Assembly (NCBI RefSeq): GCF_905220415.1
Contig: NC_059553.1
Span: forward strand, 3,930,501-3,994,500
Length of the DNA stretch: 64,000 nucleotides
Origin: Colias croceus
Lineage: Eukaryota > Arthropoda > Insecta > Lepidoptera > Pieridae
Direction of reading: 5' to 3'
Shown here: positions 50,276 to 63,500 of the stretch, in pieces
Numbering within the stretch: position 1 is the stretch's first letter
Layout of the letters: the number at the start of each line of letters is the position of its first letter
Translations under genes and position numbers: made by a program
The notes under the pieces: model-generated
What the model was told of the DNA's origin: nothing
The model's input: only the letters and a program-made list of their open reading frames with translations
The model's database searches: none

Positions 50276-51904
50276 AAAAATTGAAAACCGACAAAGCTTT
50301 AATTACATTAAAACACTCAAACGTAAGGCGTTAAAACTAAAATTCAAGACATTAGTTCTGGTGCACGTTAATTATTCGATACGGTCGTGGTTTTAATCAG
50401 AAAAGTTTTGAGAAAGTTTGCAACAGTCGTAGCCAAAAGTGGCCCTGAGTGGCCTGCGGTCCCCATCGTGAGGTATAAGTTGCATTTCTGCATGCAGTTT
50501 GTAATATGCTGTTGTAATTACTTATGCATGCGATGAAGATACGTTTTGGTATGACGCTGCATGATTATGTAATGCCAGGAAGTGTTTCCAAAGAACTGTA
50601 CGACAGCTACGTATGGATTACTTCTTGTATTTTGCATGACGAAATTCGATTGAACTTCGTGCAATTTAAAGAAGTGCAGATTTGAAACCGAATTGTGTGT
50701 GTATACTTTGTTTAGGTAATAACACATCTAAAAACGAATGCACGAATATTGTAAATTGGACAAAAAATTTTCTTTGTGCATTACAGTAGTCCATAAAAAG
50801 TGAGGACCTTATACATGAGTTTATTATATGTATGTAGGTATACAGTAATCTATTTCCTTCCCTTTCCAAGGGGCTCATACAAAAGAAGCATAGCCTGTAA
50901 TTTGGTGAGTATAGGGGAGCCAATTTGCGGATTTCGGACCCTATCTATATTTTATACGATAACTGTTTTTTGTTAGCTAACGAAGTGGGATGAGCCAATC
51001 AATTCACTAATGCCACAACTGACAGTAAATAATAATCTTGTTATTGCATTCTTTGGTAACCTTTGATCGTTATTTGCGGAACAGTGTAGGTATGAATGTA
51101 GGAGTGAGGCGAGGCGGAAAAATTGCTATGGAAAGTTACCCTTAGCCTCGAATATTTATAAGAAAGCATATCCTCTTTTTTCAAGTTAAATTTTATTTTG
51201 TATTTAGCATCAGTATTTTGTTTTACAATGACTTTTATCAGTGGTTGTAATACGTTGTGTAAATGAAGTTTAAATAAACATGAATTAAACGAAAAGAGAA
51301 GCAAATGAGACACATTTAAAAACATCAAAACGGCACCACGGTTACATCATAGCTCGGAGCCAATTATAAAACAAAGGAACTTAAAAAAATATAACCTTGT
51401 TTACGGATCTTTTATTGTGTAAGCTATCAAGCCGGAGAGCACAGGACGGGCACAAATACCTTGGGATTAGCCGGCTCCTATAAACCGTAGGCAGTGCAGT
51501 AAAACAAGCAGAACAGTGGGGGAGACAACAATGTCGAAAGAATAAATTATTACTGTTAGAGAGCTAAACAATGTGACTTTATCTCCGCTATGGGGATCCC
51601 CCTTCGATCTGATGTTTTCATTTGTAATCAGCGCAGAACTACCGAACGGGGGTGTGGTAAACGTATCTCTAATTTGATACAATTCATTGCTATAATTTGT
51701 TGAATGTAGTTTTATAAAAGCGTTGCTTTGAGTAGAGCGTCTTTTCGGGGTAGATTTTGCGCCTGATATCTTTCGCGTTTTGTTATTCTTAGCGGTAAAT
51801 TTGAAGAAGTAATTTTTAACTCGACTGAATTTTATGAAATAATTCTAAAATATAACATTATGTAATTAGGTACTCATATATACTAAATTACTTTTTTAAT
51901 AATA
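50276..51904. other. Non-coding stretch
   Basis: No exon. A piece around 51060-51140 (GAGTGAGGCGAGGCGGAAAA, GAAAGTTACCC) may be an old MITE fragment, but its ends cannot be set. Confidence 0.3.
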
Positions 51905-52080
51905 ATTAAAATTAAATTAAATTAAATTAAATATTTTATTTATTTCTCCTCACAATTCCCAATCTTAATATACATGCATACAAAAAATTATAAACAATAA
52001 GCTGGAGTTGGAGGAGCTGGTGTCTGAAATGGGTTTTAACCGGTATCACAGATCACCAGGTCCCCGCCCTCGGAACCAAA
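51905..52080 (-). mobile_element. Probable 3' end of a truncated non-LTR retrotransposon with TTTAA tail
   Basis: Read on the minus strand, GGAGAAATAAATAAAATATT (with an AATAAA signal) is followed by four to five TTTAA units (51905-51935), a typical LINE 3' tail. Upstream of it, CACCAGCTCCTCCAACTCCA has no identified coding match. Confidence 0.4.
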
Positions 52081-52206
52081 ATACACTTACAAAAATAAGT
52101 TTCACATACATAATTCAAGAGTTTGTGCTTAGGTAGTGAGAACGACATAAGTTTATTGTTATTTAAAATTTAAAAAACAAAAAAAAAATAAAAATAAAAT
52201 AATATA

Positions 52207-52310
52207 CCTACATATGTGTTTGTGTGTTGTGTGAGTGTTGTGTGTGTGTATGTGTGTGTGTGTTGTGAGTGTGTGTGTGTGTGTGTGCGCGCGTTTATGT
52301 TTGTGTGTCA
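52207..52310. repeat. TG microsatellite
   Basis: Interrupted TG repeats, with TGTGTTGTG variants and a short GCGCGCG stretch at the right end. Any open frame here is an artefact of the repeat. Confidence 0.9.
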
Positions 52311-53163
52311 TAAATATTTTCCAATTCATCCATTTGTTTATTTATATTTAAATAAAAAAACAAATCTGTTGTTTATTCTACAAAACAAACCAATTTAAAT
52401 TTAACATTTTATTCCCTACTACAGAACAAGGGTAGAACAATATAGCATACATATAGCATTTTCAGGTCAACGACACTTAAAACATATTTTATTTAACCGC
52501 ATCTGCATTTTAGCCAGCGCAGTCGAAGAATATGAATTTCAGCAGTAACCGACAAAAACCGGCACTGCAATTTATTTGCATGCACTCGACACTGTTTCGA
52601 TATTGGAAAACTTTACGAGCTCCGTTTAGAACAATATCAATAGAACATTGGAGTGAAAGGGTTGCTAGCTGCGAAAAATTCGGGTATCCGTCCCTTTGTG
52701 AATGCCCTTACAGTTTAATTAATGATGACGTTTCAGAAATGCATAGAATTAATATTAATAGCGGTCTGTGAAATTTTATACACAACTTTATCTCGAAATT
52801 ATTTGGCAGTTTGTATTAAATTAATTTGACTTAATTGTTTCTTAAAAGTTATTAAAGTTATGAAGAAAATTAGAAATAATTAACTATTAATTAATTATTT
52901 TATATTGCAAAAATTATATAGCACACTGACGTTAGTAACCATTTCCAAACAATATCGTCGTCTGACTGGAAATTTAACGGTTTTTAATTTAAGTTTTTGG
53001 CAACCCTAGCACGTATGCACGGCATGCACCAGGTTCAGATGCAGCCAGATACAAATATATTTGAATCGTGACTTCATTTATATTGAATATTTATATCAAG
53101 CAGAATTTACTTGCATAAGATTTAACTTTAATTTTTCGTGTTTTTAATTAAGGCAAAGCTTTA

Positions 53164-53372
53164 GGCTGGTTGCAGAGCTTGACCGACCATCAGTGCGTAC
53201 GTCAGTCGCGCTTGTCATATGTATGGAAATTCATAAAACCGTTCATAGCTAGACCGACCAAACGCACGCGTATTGTCATGCGCATTAGTGTCATAGTCAT
53301 ACAATAATTGTTGATGCGTGTCGTCAGGACCGACGGTACGCACTGACGGTCGGTCAAGCTCTGCAACCAGCC
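53164..53372. mobile_element. MITE with TTA target duplication (PIF/Harbinger-like)
   Basis: A 209-bp element with GGCTGGTTGCAGAGCTTGAC at the left and its complement at the right. The inverted match runs about 34 bp (GACCGACC..CAGTGCGTAC) with one or two mismatches. TTA flanks both sides (53161-53163, 53373-53375). No coding capacity. Confidence 0.85.
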
Positions 53373-54195
53373 TTAAAGAAATAATTAAATAAATAGAGTA
53401 AAAATAATAATGCATATATTTTTTCTTGTTCCAACGTATCCGAATCCATCAAACAAAAGAAAAAAATATCGCATGACAATCGTCCGCCATCTTGCGTGTT
53501 TTTCGCTGGTAATATTGGTAAAGTTCACAACGGCCGAAGGAAATGCGCTTTCGAGATTTATTGCAATTGTTACAAACAACATTCGTCTGTTATTTCATTC
53601 GATTTATCATGTTCGATTATATTACGTTACAATATAAACTATTGTTGTTTACGAAATATCGTGTTTAAGTAGGTACATATTTCAGGAATTTTGGTAATCA
53701 TGTAATTTATATTTACCTGTAGACTATCATTCTAAAATCAAGCTAATTATTAAACTATACAATGATAGTGAATAATAAAAAATTCTTAACCCTAGATCAC
53801 TAATCATTCGTCTCACAGTCGACCGGCACCTGTTGCGTTCGATGTTTAGGTATGTTCCCAACACTTTCTCGTCCCGCCCCTCTCAGTACCTTCCTGATTG
53901 GCAATTTATTGACCCGTGTGGAGATGACGCGGACGCACGCTTTCTAGTTCCGGAGTTATAGCAAAATATTCAACTCACAGACGAATGTGTAGTGACTACG
54001 CGTGCAATGTGAACAAAGGTGTATTTTTGATTAATCGATTTTTTTATTGTTTATTGATACCAATCTATAATAAACGTTGAATAATACTTATTGTAGAAAG
54101 TTTATCTGCCTTTTTGCTAGTAATGTATACTGTTTCCTTTAATAGTTTTTGGAATAATACGAATTAAAAAAATTAACCTTCCTTTTATTGTATAC

Positions 54196-54426
54196 ATGAA
54201 TTCAGAGAGAGATCAGGAGAAGATATTGAGTATTCTTGAAGAATGCGACAGCCACAATAAAGAGGGCGAGACACTTGAACATCAGTTGGATGGTTTTCGT
54301 TGCTCAGATTTCGAAGGCGAAGACAATTTAGAGAGAGATTTAGCAATCGCTACTGATCAAAGTGAACAAGAATCTGATACGTCTTCTGACCAAGAATTCA
54401 ATTTTAGAGGGAGAACTTTTGTATAA
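54196..54426 (+). pseudogene. piggyBac transposase N-terminal fragment
   Basis: An ATG frame of 76 residues, rich in Glu/Asp/Ser (EEC..NKEGETLEH, SEQESDTSSDQEFNF), like the acidic N-terminal region of piggyBac transposases. It stops at FRGRTFV, before the region where the catalytic core should begin. A further acidic stretch, SDEDTSTQP, occurs downstream in another frame, which indicates a frameshift as well as the deletion. Confidence 0.7.
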
Positions 54427-54617
54427 GGAGGATAATAGTCTCTGACGAGGATACCAGCACGCAGCCAGGAGGCCGCCAACAGCTATAATAGCACCAAAAA
54501 CGCAGTCGACGCAGTTGACCATATGTGCTCAACAATCGGAAGACCTAGGTGGCCTTAGGTTATATTTTATAATATTCTAAATTTATGCATAGTTAATATG
54601 TAATTTATGTATCTAAC

Positions 54618-54959
54618 ATGGTGAGGCTGCGTCAAAAACCATTAAAACTAAGAACTTTCATTCAAAAAATGGAAGATGGCCTAACTGAACCATGGTTGCA
54701 GGAACGGTACAATACACCAACTTTGAGGAAAAATATCAAAACATACATAAAAGATATTCTAAAAATCGATGATGTTTTCCCTAGTACGTCTCAAGGACGG
54801 ACAAATAAACGCAAAATATGCCGATTTTGTCCATATAAAAAACGCAGAATGACTAAAAACTCATGCCACTCATGCAGAAAGACAATTTGCGGCGAGCACA
54901 CAATTCCTAGATGTAATGACTGCAAAGATTGGAAAAAAAGACCTTCTTATTTCTTATAA
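54618..54959 (+). pseudogene. piggyBac transposase C-terminal fragment with Cys-rich domain
   Basis: A frame of 113 residues. It starts in the helical segment before the tail (EPWLQERYNTPTLR) and ends in the cross-brace cysteine domain, KICRFCPYKKRRM, SCHSCRKTICGEH and CNDC, which binds the internal repeats of the transposon. All three catalytic Asp residues and the whole core are absent, so it cannot transpose by itself. Confidence 0.85.
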
Positions 54960-55106
54960 TAATATTTAGATAACTAACTTGGCTATGTTGTTAATTATTT
55001 CACTTAAATATAACAAATAAATAAAATACATGCATTTTAATTTGTTCGTCTGTAAGTCGAATGTTTAGTGACAAAGTAACACAGAAATATGTTTAGTGAG
55101 CTAGGG

Positions 55107-58100
55107 TTAAATTCGTCCTATCTTAAAAATACGATCTCCCTCGCTGTACAATTAAAATTCATGACGGTCCTATTGAAACCCTTACAAAAACCAATTTACT
55201 TTTATTGTTTCGTCAAACGTTACTTTGATTTATGAGTCTTTGGTGTGATTTAAGGGAAATTAATTATTTTTTTCATAAGACCGCCTTTTGTCACATCATT
55301 TATTTATCAGCAATATGTTTATTTTTAACGACCGTTTAGTTTCAATAAATAATAATTATTAATATGTGTTATAGAGCTGGGCTTGAGTGTTTAATATAAT
55401 GAAAAGCAAGAAATTTACTTAGAGTGAAGAAGTTAGAATAATTAGCAACGATACTTTATAATATGCTATTGATTGATTATTATTGAGATATTGTATTTTA
55501 ATAAATTATCAAAATAAAACCAACAATGTAAATAAACTCTACACGCGTAAATAATTCCACGTGTATTACTATTAACCACATAATCAAAGGTTAATTCATA
55601 CTGCAAATAAACGCTACCTTACTTCCGAGAACAGTAATTGTATTATTACTACGTGTATTGGTATTATTTTATTTAATTAATAAACACACGTGTATCGACA
55701 GCCTTTGGCGGTAATAGCCGTAATATACTACCTACGTATAGATTATTTAATTAAAGTAATTACTCCGATGTAATAATACATTGAATAAGTATGGTGGAAA
55801 CAAAATGTTGCGTGATAGCTATTTCGAAATTAACATAATGACAAAACTATTCCCAGTACTACACGTGAATGCTGAAACAAAGAAAATCGTTCGTAATCGG
55901 TGTTAGTAAAACACGTAAAATATGGTAAAGGATACAAATTGTTGTAAAAGTTACCTCAATTAGTAAATGATCAACAATATAGTATTTAATAAACATCGAC
56001 ATGATGACAGTTATTTGAAAAGTTATAGAAATATTCCAGTAAACCGTTATAACAAATAAATAAAACTTTATTAACAGTTAAAAAAGTAAATGATTTCAAA
56101 AGATTAAAAACTCGGAAAACAAGCGTATAAATTAGAAAATAAGCGTTGCAAGGATTCCAGTTTGTAATAGAGCGAGGCACTAGGTGGCCTTATACACTTA
56201 GCGAGTTAACTGATCTGTTTTCCCCAAACTACTTTATTTGTTTAGGCCACAACAAATAAGCACTTCGAATAAAGTTCCACAGACTCGGATTGCGTCTACA
56301 ACTCTTGTATTGTTTAATCAAAAGAGCGGTTTAGGGAAGGTAGGCTGTTTGTTCTGGCATAAACCTGGTCTTTTCATCTCTCTCCGTTGAAAATGATTCT
56401 TTATTGCGCTGTATGAGATTTATTGTTATATTTTACTTGTAGTCCGTTGGTTTTTGGTTTATTCTTGTGTGAAATGCTTTTTTGTTTGGTTGATATTGAC
56501 GTGGCGAGTTTTTATTTTGGTTCGTTCCTCTACTGCCTTTATTTCTGTATCCTATATTCCAAAATATGAACCAAAGTTGTCAAAACAAAATCTCGTTTCA
56601 TTCCGTGCCGTTATTTAGAAGCAAAAGTTATCGACTTTATACCTCGCTACTCTCGCAAGCGGAAATATTTTTATGTAGACTTCCATCAACACTATTCATA
56701 CAGTATGGTTCACATTTAAAACATAAAAATAATAATTTCTATTGACGTGGTATCAAATTAATTAAATTCATACTTCTACTGAGACCACTTAAGGAATGAA
56801 ATAAAAAGCGTGAAAATAAGAACGTCGATGATAAATTGCCGTCGTTAATTCAATTTTGTTTCAGTTTTTACAATTGAGCAACCGCAAAATACAGTAAAAT
56901 TTATCTTTTATAAAACAAAGAAATACATCTACAACAAAAACTATAAATTATTTGAATGAGTTGGTTCAGTTGCATAACAGTTTTCTCAAATGACTACTAA
57001 CATCTAACATTTAAAGATTAATATATAGTTACTTAGTAATTTGGATACAATGTCTTTAAAACATAGAATCTCAAGTAAAATACTATAAAGCCAGATTTAA
57101 CGTTTACAGTTAAAGTTACAGTTGTTAAAGCATAATGCTTATGCGAAATCCTTTAATAAAATGATCACGCAATTCCATAGCTTATTAATAAAGGTAATTC
57201 AGACAAATTACAAGGAAAAATTTCCACAAATCAGATAGGAAGAAATCTAGCAAGCGATCGCACCAGAACACGATAACGCGGGAAGAAGGAAGGAAGGAAT
57301 AATTTAAGCAGGCCAAGAGTGATGGTCGGGCAAATGAGCAGAAATCAGAACAAACATCGGAGGTCTCGGGAGAGCTCCCGTGATTGATGCGATGATTACC
57401 TTAATTTCTTTTTTACCACGAACCACATTAAGAATTCAGGCGTACATGCTAAATAAGTACTGGTTTATTGCGTGTTTGCAAGTTAATGTGGGCTTTCTTT
57501 TTTTAGCTATCGATTTAGTACACGAGTTAAGGTGCGGGTTTTCGTTTAGAAATATATGTTAATGATGTGTTTATTTTCAAAGGTTCATATTTGGATAAAA
57601 ATGAACTCTGAGTATGATAACGTAAGTAAATGTTCTAGATACTGAAAAACCAGCCTACCGATAAGTTTGAAAATCACTTTTTAAAAGTTACTCGTTCATC
57701 TTTGTATCTTGATATATTATTATCGAACTGCAAAGGCCCTAATCAATCATTCACTATAAATAAGTACTAAAAATAAATTCTCGATGACAACCAATGCGGA
57801 TAAAGACCAGCCAATGTTAAGTCTAGCTCAGAGGAACAAAAGATCTCACTCAACCTCACTCAACACTCACCTCATCCACTTGAGACTGGTCGAGGATCCA
57901 TCCCTTGCTCTTTCTTATTTCTATACTGTTTCTATATGCAGGAATTTGCCTAAGACACATTTTAAACAGGCCAGTATTAAAACTTAGTCTAGACATAAAA
58001 ACCACGATCAAATCTTTAGCTTGAATAATTTCGTGGATAAAATTAGTATGTAAAATTAATTAATGAAAGTTTGCGAAGTTCACAGCGTTATGAAAGGGTA

Positions 58101-59565
58101 CGTTTTATGCGAAGTTATGTGCTAACATGATAAGCAGTTTTGTTAATCTAAATTCTTCATAGCAATTTTAATACGGTTTATGTGTTGGCTACGAACGTGA
58201 CTTGTTGCTGTTTAAGCTTTGTACACAATTTAAAAATTTATAAATTTACAGAATAATTATTATGCTGTGATAATTGTGCTTTTGAACTTTACTGTTTTAT
58301 GTTACTTAGATAACAATATAGATAACATAAAGTAAAAATAAAACACAGGCAGCATTAATACATAATTGTTTATGAAATTTAAAACACAATAAGTACATTT
58401 TTGATTGAATAAAACTCAGAACTCAAATAAATTTTATTTACTAAACACGCTGCTTTTCTATCCTTTAATATAAAACGAAGTTATCTGAGGATCCAATCGG
58501 TTTTATTAGAAACATCGCTTGTTGATTCAGGTTTCGTAGGCGATGTGACATAAAATGGAACAAGAATCGTGGAATGAACGAAATTAAGCCAAGCCGTACA
58601 TACGTTTTGTAATTTTCAATTACCGGACAGAAACTCCGTTGTCTGCTAGTTTTGTACATTTTATACTGCTGAATTTAATTTAAGCTGGCCATCGTATTCA
58701 TTTTTACATATTTTGTCTGTTACGGCGCGTTATTTTATGCTTTATTGTGCTGTATAGTCATAAATTTGTAACGGACAAAATAAAAAGAACAGCAGGGTTA
58801 AAGTGTGGGCTATTTTTTCGTGGAGTAATGCATTTTTATTTAAGTTATAGGAGCTGCGTGACATGATAGCAAGTAGGTAATACTTTGCATTTAAACATAG
58901 ATGGATGGATAACAATAATAGACACTTATACCATATTTTTCCTAACCTACAACAATTTTATTGAGAATTTGATTCGAGAATGGAGTTATAGAAACAACTT
59001 TCCGATCCTTACATTAAATTTATGAGCCGTCCCACGAAATGAGAATATCGAACATTCCAAAGGGCTAAAAGTACCAACACTAGCTGAGGTCAAACAAAGC
59101 TCGTATACGACACATTTGTTATCATCCGCGCATACTGCGTTAATTTAGTTAAAAGGGCACAAAAGGCTCGCACCCTACAGAATAACATTACGTGGGAGGC
59201 ACGACACGAATAACATTTTGGAGAAACTGGCGACTCTCGAAATTACTTGGATGTGTTGAGGTTTAGGTATCCGTTTGAGTGGGTTTTGCCTAATTGAATT
59301 GTGGAAAAATATACCTTGTACATTTGCGCGTTGTATGCAAATTTAAAGGGATGACCCACAGGCCACAATGTGAAATGAGTTTACGTTAGTTCGTGATCAC
59401 TTCACAAATTGATAATCTTGATTGATTTACATTAAGATGAAGAAGGTACATTAAACTTATTTGCTCTGTATTATGTCTTACTAACCGTAAAACCCTAGAC
59501 AAATAGGATAATCTACTTATTTTTTATTTCAAGTTTATATTAAAATTGGATAGAAATATAAGAAA
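55107..59565. other. Non-coding stretch
   Basis: AT-rich. I see no exon, no RNA gene and no element with definable ends. Confidence 0.35.
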
Positions 59566-59811
59566 CTAGCTTTCCAACCGCAGCTTCGCCCGCGCAGTCA
59601 AAGAAAAACCCGCATAGGTAGTTCCCGTTCCCGTGGGATTTCCGGGATAAAACCTATCCTATTTCCCGGGGTAAAAAGTAGCCTATGTCCTTTCTCGGGT
59701 ATCAAAATATCTCTATACCAAATTTCATGCAAATTGGTTCAGTAGTTAAGGCGTGATTGAGTAACAGACAGACAGACAGAGTTACTTTCGCATTTATAAT
59801 ATTAGTATGGA
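59566..59811 (-). mobile_element. CTAG-ended lepidopteran repeat (Helitron-like), minus copy
   Basis: CTAGCTTTCCAACCGCAGCTTCGCCCGCG at the left; TTATAATATTAGTATGGAT at the right. It carries CCCGTGGGATTTCCGGGATA and a short run of GACA repeats. The opposite-strand relative lies at 60291-60538. Confidence 0.65.
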
Positions 59812-60290
59812 TATAGATATAAGAAATCGAAATTCAATCAAAAACTGTTGATGCGTATTCGAGTTCAAACACGTGTAATAAAAATATTCCAGTAGATTAT
59901 TACTATAATAGGATATATTTTCTACGAAGGATCTCATCACATTTTATATCCCTGGAGATCTAGGATTTTAATCTATCTCTAGCTTAGTAATAATAAGATG
60001 AAATAAGTTTCAAGTGATCAAAGAGCGCACAAAGTTATTAGCGAAGCCATACGTTGATGAGAGCTTATAAGTTTTCTTTATTTGAATTTGATCACCCTTA
60101 TATACTTCACCCTCTTAAAAATAAATAGGTATAATTGAAGTGGAGATGTAGCAATAATTAAAGATAATCATTTTCTTTATGTTTTTAGCCCAAAGAATAA
60201 AAGGCAACGCATATTCACTATGTTGATAATAGTTTTGTAAACTGTTTTTATATTTTCATAGAAAGGTTTTATGTAAAATCTGTCTTGTTA

Positions 60291-60538
60291 TCTAATATAT
60301 TATATTATAAAGGCGAAAGTTTGTAAGGATGTATGGATGTATGGATGTAAGGATGTATGGATGTTTGTTACTCTTTCACGTAAAAACTACTGAACCGATT
60401 ACAATGAAATTTAGCACACATATAGAGGGTAACTTGGATTAACACATAGGATAGTTTTTATCCCGGAAATCCCACGGGAACGGGAACTATGCGGGTTTTC
60501 CTTTGCAAACGCGGGCGAAGCCGCGGGCGGAAATCTAG
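60291..60538 (+). mobile_element. CTAG-ended lepidopteran repeat (Helitron-like), plus copy
   Basis: TCTAATATATTATATTATAA at the start and GCGGGCGAAGCCGCGGGCGG then AAATCTAG at the end. Contains TATCCCGGAAATCCCACGGG, the complement of the motif in 59566-59811. Five GGATGTAT/GGATGTAA units form a small minisatellite near 60326-60368. Confidence 0.65.
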
Positions 60539-63500
60539 TTATTTTCATAAAAATATAAACCTAGCGTAATGAATGTAATACACACGTGCATGTTTTATTA
60601 TCTATTATTAATGTAGTAAGTGTGTTTATTTCGACGTTTTTATATCCATATACACCCATTTGATATTTAAGTTTCATTAAAGAAGCTTCTATAAAATCAG
60701 ATTTCAAAAGAAAAATAAACAACACATGTGAACACAACAATACAAAGAAAACATTTCAAAAGGTGAACATGATTTTTTAAATTTAAACGTAAAAGTTGAA
60801 AGCGTATTTGTAATTTGTATTGCAACAAGTCCTTCAGTTTAGTACTTTTGTAGATAAAAAGTTAGAAAAAAAACAACAATTCCGCATAAGTTTTGACCTA
60901 CATTCCGGCTTTTACATGCATGCCACGCTTTCTTGATAGTTTGCTGTTGTGTTATGTGAGTTCTATTTTAAACTAATTAAACTCGACGTAGTCTGCTTTT
61001 ATTGCATTTTATTTGAGAATAATGGGCTCTGTTGCTTTATGAACTGTACAATTGTAAAGTTTGTAAATAAAATATGGTATTTTCTGTTTTAATTGAAGTT
61101 TCTTTCATTCTTTCATTAAAAAGCTCCATATGCAATATGAATTTGATGAATTTTATACCTTTTTGAAGTTATTGTATGTGAGCAATGGATTCGCGTTACA
61201 TATTTTTGTTTTCTCAAATAATAAATGTAAATTGGATTGAATAGAGTTTAAGCTGGTTTTATAAATAGGACAATTCTCAAGATAAAAATGACGGCACCAG
61301 AAAATGATTTTTTTCTCTGATATCAAACAGACAAAAAATAACATTTTGTAATCGATATCCTTGATTATATTTTGTAAATTCATTTTTTGCTTGTAAAACT
61401 ATTCGGTTGTTACTGCATTAATATATAATGTAAATATTTATAAGTTAAGAAAACGTAGACGTTAAGATAAAATAAAGAACGTAGCAGCGTAGCATATTTC
61501 GTAGAACTGCTACAAGTTAAAAATAATATAGGTATTTTCTTTGAGACGTTCAAATTTCTTATTCAAGGGATAGACAGATAAAGAAGAATATACAAAATTT
61601 TATAAAAATATGTATAATTTCTTGTATTGTAGAGGAATTAGCAAATTATGGAAATTGTACCAGTAAAAAAAAAAATATTTTTATAAAATATATCTCTGTT
61701 TCAGCTAACTTTATTTAGTTAGGAGAATAAACATACTTTCACCAAATAAACAGCGTAACAAGTTGTTGGTCAATAAATAGAATTGACCTTGCTCCTTTTG
61801 CGACGCGACACCTTCTGTACGACTTTTTGGATCTTATTCTTTTAAAGGATAATATTATAAGCTTTTTATTACATCACTCCGGCTTTGGATTGAACAATGA
61901 ACTCTGGGTTTTAAAACGTTCTTGCAGTATTTTTGTAACTAATTTAAAATTTTCTCTCATCTGCTTGAGTAGACCATTTTTAATCTGTTAGCTTGACGCT
62001 TTTTATTTTTTATTTGTTCCTTAAATACAATCTAGATAAGATTGTATTTAAGGAACAAATAATAATATTTCTAGAGTTTACAGAGATCTATTCATAAACA
62101 TTTGTAAAAGTTCACACGAATAAAATACTTTGAGTTTCAGTTTCAGTTTATCACACCATGTCGAGTTATAAATTTTTTAACTTAATTTTAAAATTTATTT
62201 AATTAGTGTATCAAATATAAGCATCGAAAGTCACAATGAAAGAATGATTGTTCAATCACAATAGAATTATATTTTATTGTCTACAATTTTACATAGGTCG
62301 AGTAACTCCATGTGTTGAAGCTTGTGTCTATCTCATGTTCATGAATCATCATCAACAATCACCATTAAAGAAATTAACCTAAATCTATTTTTTACAATTT
62401 ATAATTTTCGCTAAATAAAAGATATAAAACAGAATTACTGCCTCAAATCCATTTTTTGTCTTAAAATATTCAGACCGAAAACGCATTTCAAAGTAATTCG
62501 ACATGCATAAAATACGCATAAAGTATTATGCAACAAAACATAAAAAATAGTATTGTTTTAATAAATTACGTAGCGTAAGTACTCGTAATCTTACAATGAG
62601 AAAATACCAGTCTGCCACTGCTTTGTTACGAGGCATATTTCAATATTTAAGTTTATGGAGTCATTATTTACAGTACCGTAGTAGGCTGCAATTAGCAAGA
62701 CTTTAAGCTGTAAACAAACAAAATAAACAGCGTTGTTTGAATTTGGAATGCATTTTGAGCATCATTTATGAACAAAGAAATATATTTGTAACGTTACAAA
62801 CAAAACAGGACGGCCGTAGCGCGGGCTGAGCAGATGTGTCGTGTTTTGTGCTCTAGTGATGGCCCGGATTATGTCGATGATGTAAGCGTGTAAAAATTCA
62901 GAGCAGTTGGCAGGGTATTTATAAAGACAGTCATTTGAAATAAAATAAACCAAAGATATACCTACATATCTTTTTGCATACAAACGAAAGTTGGATTGTA
63001 ACATAAAAAGTGTGAACTTTTTAGCTGTAATAATTGCCTTTGTAAAATTTATATAACTCGTCATTTGCAAAAACATATAAAAGATTAAAGTAGTGATCTT
63101 AATCGTGTGTATGTTTATCCCCTTAGCCAACAAAATAAAAAGTCGCATATAAAAATCAAATAAACTTTATTTGTGTTTAACTTCAGTTCCATATTAGGGT
63201 GCTCAAGCATCGTCAATGTAGTTTATTTTGTCATTAAAAGTATCGATAAAAACCGCCCCAACACGTTATAAAGTGTAGGCCGGGCGAGGGGTGCTTTTAA
63301 GTCTCGCCTCCATCCGAACACGAACCAAAAATCTTTATAAATGCAAAAGAGAGAGCCATATTTGTTAGTCCGAGTGTCGGAGCGGGATGGAGTGGGTGCA
63401 TTGGTTTAGCTCTAGATACAGCACGTTCTTACTTCAGACTGCGGTTAAGGGTACCCTAACTTTACGAATTCAAGTGGAGTTGGAAAAACAAATAGCTAAG

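Larger units (their letters stand above)
53790..55106 (+). mobile_element. piggyBac-family element, internally deleted
   Basis: Flanked by TTAA on both sides (53786-53789, 55107-55110), with CCCTAG termini. The 14-bp terminal repeats CCCTAGATCACTAA (53790-53803) and inverted 55093-55106 differ at one base. An 18-bp internal inverted repeat lies 1 bp inside the left TIR (53805-53822, CATTCGTCTCACAGTCGA) but 29 bp inside the right one (55046-55063). This short/long spacing is the known layout of piggyBac ends. At 1,317 bp it is about half the size of an autonomous copy. Confidence 0.93.

Noticed and set aside
52216..52398. Open frame of Cys/Val repeats
   Set aside because: Translation of a TG microsatellite.
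60320..60370. Regular GGATGTAT spacing, checked as an array
   Set aside because: It is a simple minisatellite inside a short repeat without spacers; not CRISPR-like.
62762..63148. 128-codon minus-strand open frame
   Set aside because: AT-rich hydrophobic translation with no family resemblance, splice context or conserved motif; probably chance.
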